From Ornithinicoccus hortensis (GTDB taxonomy: Bacteria > Actinomycetota > Actinomycetes > Actinomycetales > Dermatophilaceae): a DNA stretch of 64,000 nt. The notes beneath the pieces were generated by a model that did no database searches, was not told the origin of the DNA, and saw only the letters and a list, made by a program, of their open reading frames with translations. Positions 16,746-24,868 of the stretch are shown piece after piece; within the stretch, counting starts at the first letter, position 1, and every line of letters starts with the position of its first letter. The stretch spans positions 2,108,001 through 2,172,000 of the forward strand of contig NZ_VFOP01000001.1 of assembly GCF_006716185.1 (NCBI RefSeq), in the 5' to 3' direction. Position numbers and translations under genes: made by a program.

Positions 16746-16830
16746 GCGCGCACCCCGCACCTGCCGCGCGCCGGCCCGGTCCACAACGGAGGCGACCCGG
16801 ACGGTCCCGGCCGGTAGACTCGGGCGCACG

Positions 16831-18966
16831 ATGACAGACCCTGCCAATCCGCCCGAGAGCGGACCTGCCACCGAGCCGCCCGCGCCGGCGGACGACACAC
16901 CCGAGACGGAGGCCGACCCGGCGCATCCGGCCGGGGGCGACGCCAGCCACACGATCGTCATCCCCGCCGAGGTCAACATGGTTGCCCTCCTCGGCACGCG
17001 CGATGAGTTGCTGCGGACCGTCGAGCGGGCCTTCCCGCGGGTGGACCTGCACGTGCGGGGGAACGAGTTCCGGCTGATCGGCCCGCCCGACGAACTCGCC
17101 CTGGTGGAGCGGCTGGTGGACGAGCTGCTGGTGGTCGTGGCCGCCGGTCAGCCGCTCAACCGCGACGCCGTGGAGCGGTCCATCCAGATGTTGCGCTCCC
17201 GGTCCGAGGAGCGGCCCGCCGACGTCCTGACGATGAACATCGTCTCCAGCCGCGGCCGCACCATCCGGCCCAAGACGCTGAACCAGAAGCACTACGTCGA
17301 CGCCATCGACAAGCACACGATCGTGTTCGGCATCGGCCCGGCCGGCACCGGCAAGACCTACCTGGCGATGGCCAAGGCGGTCGCCGCGCTGCAGGCCAAG
17401 CAGGTCAACCGGATCATCCTGACCCGCCCCGCGGTCGAGGCGGGTGAGCGCCTCGGCTTCCTGCCCGGCACCCTCAACGACAAGATCGACCCCTACCTGC
17501 GCCCGCTCTACGACGCCCTGCACGACATGGTGGACCCGGACTCGATCCCGCGACTGATGGCCTCGGGCACCGTCGAGGTGGCGCCCCTGGCATACATGCG
17601 CGGACGGGCGCAGCCGTTGGACGCCCAGGTCCTGACGCCGGAGGGGTTCCGGGACATCGGCTCTCTGCGCGTCGGTGACCTCGTCATCGGCTCCGACGGG
17701 GGGCCCACCCCCGTCCTGGGGGTCTACCCCCAGGGCCCCCGTGCGGTCTTTCGGGTCAGCACCCAGGACGGAGCCTCGACCCTTGCCTGCGGTGAGCACC
17801 TCTGGCAGGTGCAGACCGCCTGGGACAGGCGGCGCGGCCGGACCCGCGTGCTGCAGACCGATGAGATGATCGGTCGTCTGGGCGCGGCCCACGCCAGGCG
17901 CTTCGAACTGCCGATGATGGCTCCGCCCGAGCTGGCCCCGCGACCGGTGCCGATGGATCCCTACGCCCTGGGCCGGCTCCTCGGGGACGAATCCACCACG
18001 ACGACTCCCGAACGGGTCGAAGCGCCGGAGGACCCGATCGACGGGACGACGGTGCGCCACAACGGCGGGACGGACTCTGCGCTCAACGCTGAGGGGAGTG
18101 GACGAGGCGGCGTGATCGTCGCCGATCCCGCCACAGAGGTGCTGCGGGACCTGGACCTTGCGGGCACGCGACGCCAGGCACAGCTCGTGCCTGGCGAGTA
18201 CCTCGTGAACTCCTTTGCGGTGCGACTTGCCGTCCTCCAGGGGCTCTTGGACGCCGGTGGAGAGCCGGTCACCCGGGCCGGTCGCGCGTGTCGCGTGCGC
18301 TACGCGACGACCTCTCCCAGGCTCCGCGATGATGTGGTGTTCCTCGTGCGCTCGCTCGGCGGGACGGCATACTGCCGAACGCGTCCAGCGCAGGGGCTCG
18401 CCAAGGGCAGGCCCGTGCCGGATCGGCACGACGCGTTCGTGGTCGACATCCGCCTGCCTGCTGGGGTCCCGCCGTTCCGACTGACGCACAAGCGCGAGAC
18501 CTACGGGGCCAGGACCGGCGCTCGGCCGGTGCGCTTCATCGATCGCATCGAACCGGTGGGCGTCCAGGAGACGGTCTGCATCCGGGTAGCGGCCGAGGAC
18601 TCGCTCTACGTCACGGACGACTTCCTGGTCACGCACAACACGTTGAACGACGCCTTCATCATCCTCGACGAGGCGCAGAACACCTCCGCGGAGCAGATGA
18701 AGATGTTCCTGACCCGGCTCGGCTTCGGCTCCCGGATGGTGGTGACCGGCGACGTCACGCAGGTCGACCTGCCGGGGGGCACCACCTCCGGCCTGCGGGT
18801 CGTCCAGCAGATCCTGGACGGGGTGGAGGACGTGTACTTCTGCAACCTCACCAGCCAGGACGTCGTGCGGCACCGGCTGGTCAGCGCGATCGTGGACGCC
18901 TACGGCAAGTGGGACGCCCGCAAGGGGCCGGCGCGCCGGAGCGGCCAGGACGGCCAGGCGCGATGA
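16831..18966 (+). CDS. phoH: PhoH family ATPase containing an intein
   Basis: A 711-residue precursor made of PhoH exteins (residues 1-259 and 604-711, 367 residues when joined) and an in-frame intein (260-603). PhoH is a cytoplasmic P-loop ATPase tied to RNA metabolism and YbeY. Walker A is GPAGTGKTY (about residue 168) and Walker B is ILDEAQ (about 612). The intein splits MRGR from TLNDAF, nine residues ahead of Walker B, so the ATPase should work only after splicing. TAGACT (16815-16820) is a likely -10 box ten bases before ATG. The stop overlaps ybeY by four bases. Confidence 0.93.
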   Translation: MTDPANPPESGPATEPPAPADDTPETEADPAHPAGGDASHTIVIPAEVNMVALLGTRDELLRTVERAFPRVDLHVRGNEFRLIGPPDELALVERLVDELLVVVAAGQPLNRDAVERSIQMLRSRSEERPADVLTMNIVSSRGRTIRPKTLNQKHYVDAIDKHTIVFGIGPAGTGKTYLAMAKAVAALQAKQVNRIILTRPAVEAGERLGFLPGTLNDKIDPYLRPLYDALHDMVDPDSIPRLMASGTVEVAPLAYMRGRAQPLDAQVLTPEGFRDIGSLRVGDLVIGSDGGPTPVLGVYPQGPRAVFRVSTQDGASTLACGEHLWQVQTAWDRRRGRTRVLQTDEMIGRLGAAHARRFELPMMAPPELAPRPVPMDPYALGRLLGDESTTTTPERVEAPEDPIDGTTVRHNGGTDSALNAEGSGRGGVIVADPATEVLRDLDLAGTRRQAQLVPGEYLVNSFAVRLAVLQGLLDAGGEPVTRAGRACRVRYATTSPRLRDDVVFLVRSLGGTAYCRTRPAQGLAKGRPVPDRHDAFVVDIRLPAGVPPFRLTHKRETYGARTGARPVRFIDRIEPVGVQETVCIRVAAEDSLYVTDDFLVTHNTLNDAFIILDEAQNTSAEQMKMFLTRLGFGSRMVVTGDVTQVDLPGGTTSGLRVVQQILDGVEDVYFCNLTSQDVVRHRLVSAIVDAYGKWDARKGPARRSGQDGQAR
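17608..18639 (+). mobile_element. class 3-type intein with decayed homing endonuclease
   Basis: 344 residues inserted in frame between R259 and T604 of PhoH. It starts with Ala ([14 protein letters not shown]), not Cys or Ser, and ends VTHN followed by Thr. The class 3 signature is complete: Trp325 in block B (GEHLW), Cys583 in block F (ETVCI) and Thr601 in block G (VTHN). The centre holds remnants of a LAGLIDADG endonuclease: ALGRLLGDE (379-387) keeps its Asp, but LQGLLDAGG (469-477) has Gly476 where the catalytic Asp belongs. It is probably able to splice but not to home. The stretch between the two motifs is degenerate and its codon use is less biased than the exteins. Confidence 0.92.
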
Positions 18967-19466
18967 GCATCGAGATCCTCAACGAGTCCGGGGTCGTCCC
19001 GTCGCCGGTGCCGGAGCAGGAACTGCACGACCTGGCCCGCTGGGTGCTGGACCAGCTGCGGGTGCACCCGCGCGCCGAGCTCGCCGTGACGCTCGTGGAC
19101 GAGGAGGCGATGACCGCCCTGCACCAGCAGTGGATGGACCTGCCCGGGCCCACCGACGTGATGAGTTTCCCGATGGACGAGCTGCGGCCCGGCAGCGACG
19201 GCACCGAGCCGGATGCCGGCATGCTCGGGGACGTCGTGCTGTGCCCGTCGGTCGCGGCCGCCCAGGCGAAGCGGGCCGGCCACTCCGTCGAGGACGAGCT
19301 CCTCCTGCTGACGACCCACGGCATACTCCACCTGCTCGGTTTCGACCACGCCGAGCCCGAGGAGGAGCGCGAGATGTTCGACCTCCAGCGCACCCTCCTG
19401 CTGACCTTCCTGGCCCACCGGGGCCGGACCACCACCGCAGCGCCGTCGGCCCGGCTCGACGGCTGA
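18963..19466 (+). CDS. ybeY: endoribonuclease YbeY
   Basis: A 167-residue single-strand endoribonuclease for 16S rRNA 3' maturation and ribosome quality control. The zinc motif HxxxHxxxxxH is present in [17 protein letters not shown] near residue 120, with the family segment [14 protein letters not shown] before it. ATG 18963 overlaps the phoH stop as ATGA, and the protein begins directly with MSIEIL; a longer upstream start is not needed. Coupling with PhoH reflects a known functional link. The membrane protein corC follows 16 bp later. Confidence 0.95.
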   Translation: MSIEILNESGVVPSPVPEQELHDLARWVLDQLRVHPRAELAVTLVDEEAMTALHQQWMDLPGPTDVMSFPMDELRPGSDGTEPDAGMLGDVVLCPSVAAAQAKRAGHSVEDELLLLTTHGILHLLGFDHAEPEEEREMFDLQRTLLLTFLAHRGRTTTAAPSARLDG

Positions 19467-19482
19467 GCACCCCAGGACCCCC

Positions 19483-20880
19483 ATGTTCACCCTCATCCTC
19501 GTCGCCATCGCGGCGACCCTGATCGCCTTCCTGCTCTCCGCGGCGGACACCGCGCTGAGCCGTATGTCGCGCCACCGCGCCGACCAGCTCGCCGACGAGG
19601 AGCGTCGTGGCTCCGGCTCGCTGCTGAAGGTGATGGCCGACACCGCGCCCTACCTGTCGGTCGCGACCTTCGTCCGGGTCGTCGCGGAGGCCACCACGGC
19701 CGTCGCCGTCACGGTCGCGGTCGACACCGTGATGGACAGCCACTGGCAGACCGCGCTGGTGGCCATCGCGATCATGAGCGTGGTGTCCTTCGTGGTGGTC
19801 GGGGTCTCGCCGCGCACGCTGGGCCGTCAGCACGGCGAGAAGGTGGCGCTGATGGCCGCCCCGGTCGTGCACGCGCTGCGGCTGGTGCTCGGCCCGGTCG
19901 CCAAGCTGCTGGTCCTGTTCGGCAATGCGCTCACGCCGGGACGGGGGTATGCCGAGGGCCCGTTCGCCTCGGAGTCGGAGCTGCGCGACCTGGTCGACCT
20001 GGCGGGGGAGTCGGCGGTCATCGAGGCCGAGGAGCGGGAGATGATCCACTCCATCTTCGAGCTCGGCGACACCGTGGCGCGTGAGCTGATGGTGCCGCGT
20101 CCGGACATGGTGACGATCCAGGGCGAGCGGGTGCTGCGCCAGGCCATGTCGCTCTTCCTGCGCTCGGGGTTCTCCCGGGTGCCGGTGATCGGGGAGGGCA
20201 GCGACGACGTGCTCGGCCTGCTCTACTTCAAGGACGTGGCCCGCCAGGTCAACGCGCACCCCGACGGGGTGAACACCGTCCCGGTCACCGACGTGATGCG
20301 CCCGGTCCACCGGATCCCGGAGAGCAAGTCGGTGGACGGGTTGCTGCGCGAGATGCAGGAGCAGCGGCAGCACTTCGCGATCGTGATCGACGAGTACGGC
20401 GGCACCGCGGGCCTGATCACCATCGAGGACATCCTGGAGGAGATCGTCGGGGAGATCACCGACGAGTACGACCGCTCGGTCGATGAGGTGGAGACCCTCG
20501 AGGACGGCACGCTGCGGGTGCCCGCCGGTATGTCGGTGGACGACCTGGCCGAGCTGTTCGACGTCGAGATCGAGAACGAGGACGCCGACACCGTGGGTGG
20601 CCTGCTCTCGGCGATCATCGGCATGGTCCCCCTCGTGGGGTCCAGCGGGCAGGTCGCGGGCCTGGAGCTGACCGCCGAGCGGATGGCGGGTCGGCGCCGC
20701 CGGGTCGCGACCGTCCTGGTCCGCGAGGTGGAGGAGGAGACTGCCCCCGAGGAGGGGGAGGCGGTCCCGGAGACGGATACCCCGGTCTCCGGTGACGCCG
20801 GGGGCAAGGGCGACACCACGTCCCCCGGTGAGACCCCGGAGCAGGGCGATACCCCGGAACGGGCGGAGGCACGGTCGTGA
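19483..20880 (+). CDS. CNNM/CBS domain membrane protein (CorC/HlyC-like)
   Basis: A 465-residue member of the hemolysin C/CorC family. It has an N-terminal membrane domain (DUF21/CNNM-type, three or four helices, about residues 1-140), a CBS pair (around GDTVARELMVPRPDMVTI and VTDVMRPVHRIPESKSV) and a C-terminal transporter-associated domain (LPAGMSVDDLAELFDVEI-like segment near 345). A role in magnesium or other cation homeostasis is known for relatives. The last 45 residues are an acidic Gly/Thr/Pro/Glu tail encoded by imperfect GATACCCCGG-type repeats. It overlaps era by four bases. Confidence 0.9.
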   Translation: MFTLILVAIAATLIAFLLSAADTALSRMSRHRADQLADEERRGSGSLLKVMADTAPYLSVATFVRVVAEATTAVAVTVAVDTVMDSHWQTALVAIAIMSVVSFVVVGVSPRTLGRQHGEKVALMAAPVVHALRLVLGPVAKLLVLFGNALTPGRGYAEGPFASESELRDLVDLAGESAVIEAEEREMIHSIFELGDTVARELMVPRPDMVTIQGERVLRQAMSLFLRSGFSRVPVIGEGSDDVLGLLYFKDVARQVNAHPDGVNTVPVTDVMRPVHRIPESKSVDGLLREMQEQRQHFAIVIDEYGGTAGLITIEDILEEIVGEITDEYDRSVDEVETLEDGTLRVPAGMSVDDLAELFDVEIENEDADTVGGLLSAIIGMVPLVGSSGQVAGLELTAERMAGRRRRVATVLVREVEEETAPEEGEAVPETDTPVSGDAGGKGDTTSPGETPEQGDTPERAEARS

Positions 20881-21830
20881 GCGAGCACCCGCACCGCACG
20901 GACGACGAGCAGTCCGGCGGCGCCGACCACCGGTCCGGCTTCGCCTGCCTCGTGGGACGCCCCAACGCAGGCAAGTCCACGCTCACCAACGCCCTGGTCG
21001 GCTCCAAGGTGGCGATCACCTCCAACAAGCCGCAGACCACCCGCCACGCCATCCGGGGCATCCGGACGCAGCCGGGCTACCAGCTCATCCTGGTGGACAC
21101 CCCCGGGCTGCACCGGCCCCGGACGCTGCTGGGACAGCGGCTGAACGACCTCGTCCGGGAGACCCTGCTGTCGGTCGACGTGATCGGCTTCTGCCTGCCC
21201 GCCGACCAGCGGCCCGGCCCCGGCGACGCCTTCATCGCCGCCGAGCTGACCGAGCTGCAACGGGCCAAGCGGGTGCCCGTCGTGGCGCTCGCCACCAAGT
21301 CCGACGCCGTGGACCGGGAGCGCCTGGCCGAGCACCTGATGGCGATCGACCAGCTGGGGGACTGGGCGGCGATCGTGCCGTGCTCGGCCGTCAACGGCGA
21401 CCAGGTCGAGGAGGTCGCCGACGTGCTGGCGGGCTACCTGCCCCGGTCGGTGCCGCTCTACCCCGCCGACGTCCTCACCGACGAGCCGGTTGTCGTGCGG
21501 ATCGCCGAGTTCGTCCGGGAGGCGGCGCTGGAGGGGGTGCGGGACGAGCTGCCGCACTCGCTGGCCGTGGTCGTCGACGAGATCGTGCCCCGGGAGGACC
21601 GACCGGCCGACCGGCCGCTGACCGATGTGCGGGTCAACATCTTCGTGGAGCGGCCCAGCCAGAAGGCGATCATCATCGGGCGGGGCGGCTCGCGGCTGCG
21701 CGAGGTCGGTGCCCGCGCCCGCGCCGGGATCGAGGAGTTGATCGGTCACAAGGTCTTCCTCGACCTGCACGTCAAGGTGGCCAAGGACTGGCAGCGCGAC
21801 CCCAAGCAGCTGGGACGCCTCGGGTTCTGA
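20877..21830 (+). CDS. era: GTPase Era
   Basis: A 317-residue ribosome-assembly GTPase that binds the 3' end of 16S rRNA. It has G1 GRPNAGKST, G2 with TTRHAIRG, G3 DTPGLHRP and G4 ATKSD (TKxD instead of NKxD, common in actinobacterial Era). The C-terminal KH domain carries IIIGRGGSRLREVG. The GTG start overlaps the corC stop. This completes the coupled block phoH-ybeY-corC-era, all acting on rRNA or the membrane. There is no sign of damage. Confidence 0.95.
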   Translation: MSEHPHRTDDEQSGGADHRSGFACLVGRPNAGKSTLTNALVGSKVAITSNKPQTTRHAIRGIRTQPGYQLILVDTPGLHRPRTLLGQRLNDLVRETLLSVDVIGFCLPADQRPGPGDAFIAAELTELQRAKRVPVVALATKSDAVDRERLAEHLMAIDQLGDWAAIVPCSAVNGDQVEEVADVLAGYLPRSVPLYPADVLTDEPVVVRIAEFVREAALEGVRDELPHSLAVVVDEIVPREDRPADRPLTDVRVNIFVERPSQKAIIIGRGGSRLREVGARARAGIEELIGHKVFLDLHVKVAKDWQRDPKQLGRLGF

Positions 21831-21884
21831 CGCGGGCGGACCGCCCACCTGACCGGGCCGGTGACCGGGTAGGGACAATGCGGT

Positions 21885-23102
21885 ATGACCCTCGACGTGT
21901 CCGCAGTCCGTGACCTCTTCCCCTCGCTGTCCTCCGGCATCGCCCACTTCGACGGGCCGGGCGGCACGCAGACCCCGCGGGCGGTCGGCGAGGCGATCGC
22001 CGCGACGCTGACCGGGCCGTTGTCCAACCGCGGGGAGTCGGTCGCCAGCGAGCGCAACGCCACCGGTGCGGTGCAGGAGTTCCGGACCGCGATGGCGGAC
22101 CTGCTGGGGGCCGACCCGCGCGGCATCGTGCACGGCCGCAGCGCCACCCAGCTGACCTACGACTTCTCCCGGCACCTGGCCAAGGACTGGGGGCCCGGTG
22201 ACGAGGTGGTGGTCAGCCGGCTGGACCACGACTGCAACGTCCGTCCCTGGGTGCAGGCCGCGGAGGCCAGGGGGGCCACGGTGCGGTGGATCGGCGTCGA
22301 CCCCACGACCGCGGAGTTGGACCTGCACACCCTCGACGAGGCGCTGTCCGAGCGCACCCGGCTAGTCGCCGTCACGGCCGCCTCCAACCTGGTCGGCACG
22401 ATGCCACCGCTCGCCCGGATCGCCGAGCGGGTGCACGCCGCGGGGGCGCTCCTCTGGGTCGACGGGGTGCACTACACCGCGCACGCCGCGGTCGACCTCG
22501 CCGGCCTCGGCGCCGACGCCTTCGTCTGCTCGCCCTACAAGTTCCTCGGGCCGCACTGCGGGGTGCTCGCCGCGGACCCCGCCTGGCTCGAGACGGTCCA
22601 CCCGGACAAGCTGCTGCCCTCGCCCGACGAGGTCCCGGAGCGGTTCGAGCTCGGGACCCTGCCGTACGAGGTGCTGGCCGGGGTGACCGCCGCGGTGGAG
22701 GTCCTGGCCGACCTCGCGCCGGGCCCGGCCACCGGCCGACGGGCGCGGCTCCTGGCCTCCCACCACGCCCTCGCCGAGCGCGAGCTCGCGCTGCGGTCGC
22801 GGATTGAGGAGGGGCTGTCGGCCCTCGGCGGGGACGTGGTGCTGCACTCGCGCGCCGCGGAGCGCACCCCGACGCTCGCGCTCACCTTCCCCGGCCGCTC
22901 GGTCCGGGCGGCCGCCCGCTACCTGGCGGAACGGGACGTGCTGGCCCCCGCGGGGACGTTCTACGCCCACGAGCCGGCCCACGCGCTGGGGCTGCAGGGG
23001 GAGGGTGTCGTCCGGGCCGGCATCGCGCCCTACACCAGCGACGACGACGTCGACCGGCTGCTGGACGGTCTCTCGGGGTTCCTGGCGGACACGCCCCGCT
23101 GA
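21885..23102 (+). CDS. class V aminotransferase, cysteine desulfurase-like
   Basis: A 405-residue PLP enzyme of the aminotransferase class V superfamily. It has FDGPGGTQTPRAV at the N-terminus, the PLP-binding HDCNVRPWVQAAEARG segment, LLWVDGVHYTAH and the lysine in CSPYKFLGPHCG. These features fit the cysteine desulfurase-like VC1184 subfamily, whose reaction is not established, rather than IscS or SufS: the catalytic-loop Cys of a desulfurase is not evident. A GACAAT box (21874-21879) ends five bases before ATG, suggesting a leaderless message. It separates era from the dha operon and has no obvious partner. Confidence 0.85.
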   Translation: MTLDVSAVRDLFPSLSSGIAHFDGPGGTQTPRAVGEAIAATLTGPLSNRGESVASERNATGAVQEFRTAMADLLGADPRGIVHGRSATQLTYDFSRHLAKDWGPGDEVVVSRLDHDCNVRPWVQAAEARGATVRWIGVDPTTAELDLHTLDEALSERTRLVAVTAASNLVGTMPPLARIAERVHAAGALLWVDGVHYTAHAAVDLAGLGADAFVCSPYKFLGPHCGVLAADPAWLETVHPDKLLPSPDEVPERFELGTLPYEVLAGVTAAVEVLADLAPGPATGRRARLLASHHALAERELALRSRIEEGLSALGGDVVLHSRAAERTPTLALTFPGRSVRAAARYLAERDVLAPAGTFYAHEPAHALGLQGEGVVRAGIAPYTSDDDVDRLLDGLSGFLADTPR

Positions 23103-23153
23103 GCCGCCCACGCCCCCTACCGGCGGACCGACATTGGTGGTTGGCTGGGCCCC

Positions 23154-24158
23154 ATGAAGAAACTCATCAACGACCCTGCCGATGTCGTCGTCGAGGCACT
23201 CCAGGGGATGGCTGTCGCCCACCCCGACCGGCTCCGGGTCGACCTGGAGAACCGCATCGTCTATCGCAAGGACGCCCCCCGGCAGGGGAAGGTGGGTCTG
23301 ATCTCCGGCGGCGGGTCCGGTCACGAGCCGATGCACGGTGGCTTCGTCGGCCTCGGGATGCTGGACGCCGCGTGCGCCGGTGAGGTGTTCACCTCCCCGG
23401 TCCCGGACCAGATGATGGCCGCCACGACCGCTGTGGACGGTGGCGCCGGGGTGCTGCACATCGTGAAGAACTACACCGGCGACGTGATGAACTTCGAGAT
23501 GGCCGCGGAGTTGGCGGCCGCCGACAGCGGCACCGAGGTGCGCTCGGTGGTCGTCGACGACGACGTGGCCGTGCAGGACTCCCTCTACACCGCCGGTCGG
23601 CGCGGGGTCGGGGTCACCGTGCTGCTGGAGAAGCTGGTCGGGGCGGCCGCCGAGGAGGGCCGCGACCTGGCCGCCTGCGCCGACCTGGCCAGCAAGGTCA
23701 ACGGCAACGGCCGGTCGATGGGGATGGCGCTGACCTCCTGCACCGTGCCGGCCGCGGGCAAACCCACCTTCGACCTGGCCGAGGACGAGATGGAGGTGGG
23801 CATCGGGATCCACGGCGAGCCGGGACGGGAGCGCAAGCAGATCGCGCCCGCCAAGGACGTGGCCGCGATGCTCGTCGAGCCGATCCTTTCGGACCTGGAC
23901 TTCACGGGCGGCGACGGTGTGATCGCGATGGTCAACGGGATGGGCGGCACCCCGCTGATCGAGCTCTACCTGATGTACCACGAGGTCGCCCAGCTGCTGG
24001 AGAAGGCCGGCGTCACGGTGGCCCGCTCGCTGGTCGGCAACTACATCACCTCGCTGGAGATGGCCGGCTGCTCGGTCACCCTGGCCAAGGCCGACGACGA
24101 CCTCGTCGGGCTGTGGGACGCCCCCGTCAATACTCCCGGCCTGCGCTGGGGGGTGTGA
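23154..24158 (+). CDS. dhaK: dihydroxyacetone kinase subunit DhaK
   Basis: A 334-residue substrate-binding subunit of the PEP-dependent dihydroxyacetone kinase. The His that forms a hemiaminal with dihydroxyacetone is in GIGIHGEPG (about residue 221). [19 protein letters not shown] and [14 protein letters not shown] are family blocks. The gene overlaps dhaL by four bases (GTGA). No strong ribosome binding site precedes ATG 23154. With DhaL and DhaM it makes dihydroxyacetone phosphate. No DhaR/DhaS regulator is adjacent. Confidence 0.95.
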   Translation: MKKLINDPADVVVEALQGMAVAHPDRLRVDLENRIVYRKDAPRQGKVGLISGGGSGHEPMHGGFVGLGMLDAACAGEVFTSPVPDQMMAATTAVDGGAGVLHIVKNYTGDVMNFEMAAELAAADSGTEVRSVVVDDDVAVQDSLYTAGRRGVGVTVLLEKLVGAAAEEGRDLAACADLASKVNGNGRSMGMALTSCTVPAAGKPTFDLAEDEMEVGIGIHGEPGRERKQIAPAKDVAAMLVEPILSDLDFTGGDGVIAMVNGMGGTPLIELYLMYHEVAQLLEKAGVTVARSLVGNYITSLEMAGCSVTLAKADDDLVGLWDAPVNTPGLRWGV

Positions 24159-24787
24159 GCGTGGCGAACCTGGAGTCCTTCACCCGGTGGATCGCCGACT
24201 ACGCCGCCGTCGTGGCGGAGCAGGCCGAGCACCTGACCGACCTGGACCGCGCGATCGGCGACGGCGACCACGGCTCCAACATGGCCCGCGGGACCGTCAA
24301 GGCCGCGGCGCTAGCCGACAGCGAGGAGTTCGCCGGGCTCGACGCCTACGTCAAGAAGGTCGGGATGACCCTGGTCAGCACCGTCGGCGGAGCCAGCGGG
24401 CCGCTGTACGGCACGTTCTTCCTGCGGATGGCCGGTCCGTTGGCCGGGGTCGAGGACGCCGGGCCCGCGGAGGTGGGGGCGGCGCTGCGCGCCGGGGTCG
24501 AGGGGGTCCTGGCGCGGGGCAAGGCCGAGGTCGAGGACAAGACGATGTATGACGCGTGGGCCCCGGCGCTGGAGGCGTTCGACGCGGCCGCGGCGGACGG
24601 AGCCGACCTCGCGACGGCGTTGGGTGCCGCGGCGGAGGCTGCGGCCAAGGGCCGCGACGGCACCAAGGACCTGATCGCCCGGAAGGGGCGGGCCAGCTAC
24701 CTCGGGGAGCGCAGCCGGGGGCACATCGACCCGGGGGCGGCCAGCACCACGCTCCTGCTGGAGTCCGCGGCGCGCACCCTGGGCTGA
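24155..24787 (+). CDS. dhaL: dihydroxyacetone kinase subunit DhaL
   Basis: A 210-residue ADP-binding subunit. Its tightly bound ADP is phosphorylated by DhaM and the phosphate is passed to dihydroxyacetone on DhaK. The Mg-ADP site is in [18 protein letters not shown], with [15 protein letters not shown] and [11 protein letters not shown] as further family blocks. GTG 24155 ([12 protein letters not shown]) overlaps the dhaK stop. Length is normal for the PTS-dependent type. dhaM begins 81 bp later with its own strong ribosome binding site. Confidence 0.95.
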   Translation: MSVANLESFTRWIADYAAVVAEQAEHLTDLDRAIGDGDHGSNMARGTVKAAALADSEEFAGLDAYVKKVGMTLVSTVGGASGPLYGTFFLRMAGPLAGVEDAGPAEVGAALRAGVEGVLARGKAEVEDKTMYDAWAPALEAFDAAAADGADLATALGAAAEAAAKGRDGTKDLIARKGRASYLGERSRGHIDPGAASTTLLLESAARTLG

Positions 24788-24868
24788 CCCCGGTCCGTGC
24801 CGGGTCCCGCCGATCCGGTATGCCGTGTGCCCCGTGAACCTGTCGGCCCGTCACCCAGGAGGACACCG

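Noticed and set aside
17608-18639. The PhoH insertion as a lineage-specific domain or an assembly error
   Set aside because: Exact junctions at conserved PhoH residues, intein blocks at both ends and an intact frame fit an intein far better.
16642-18873. A 743-residue open frame antisense to phoH
   Set aside because: It spans both exteins and the intein and has no recognisable domain; it is explained by codon bias.
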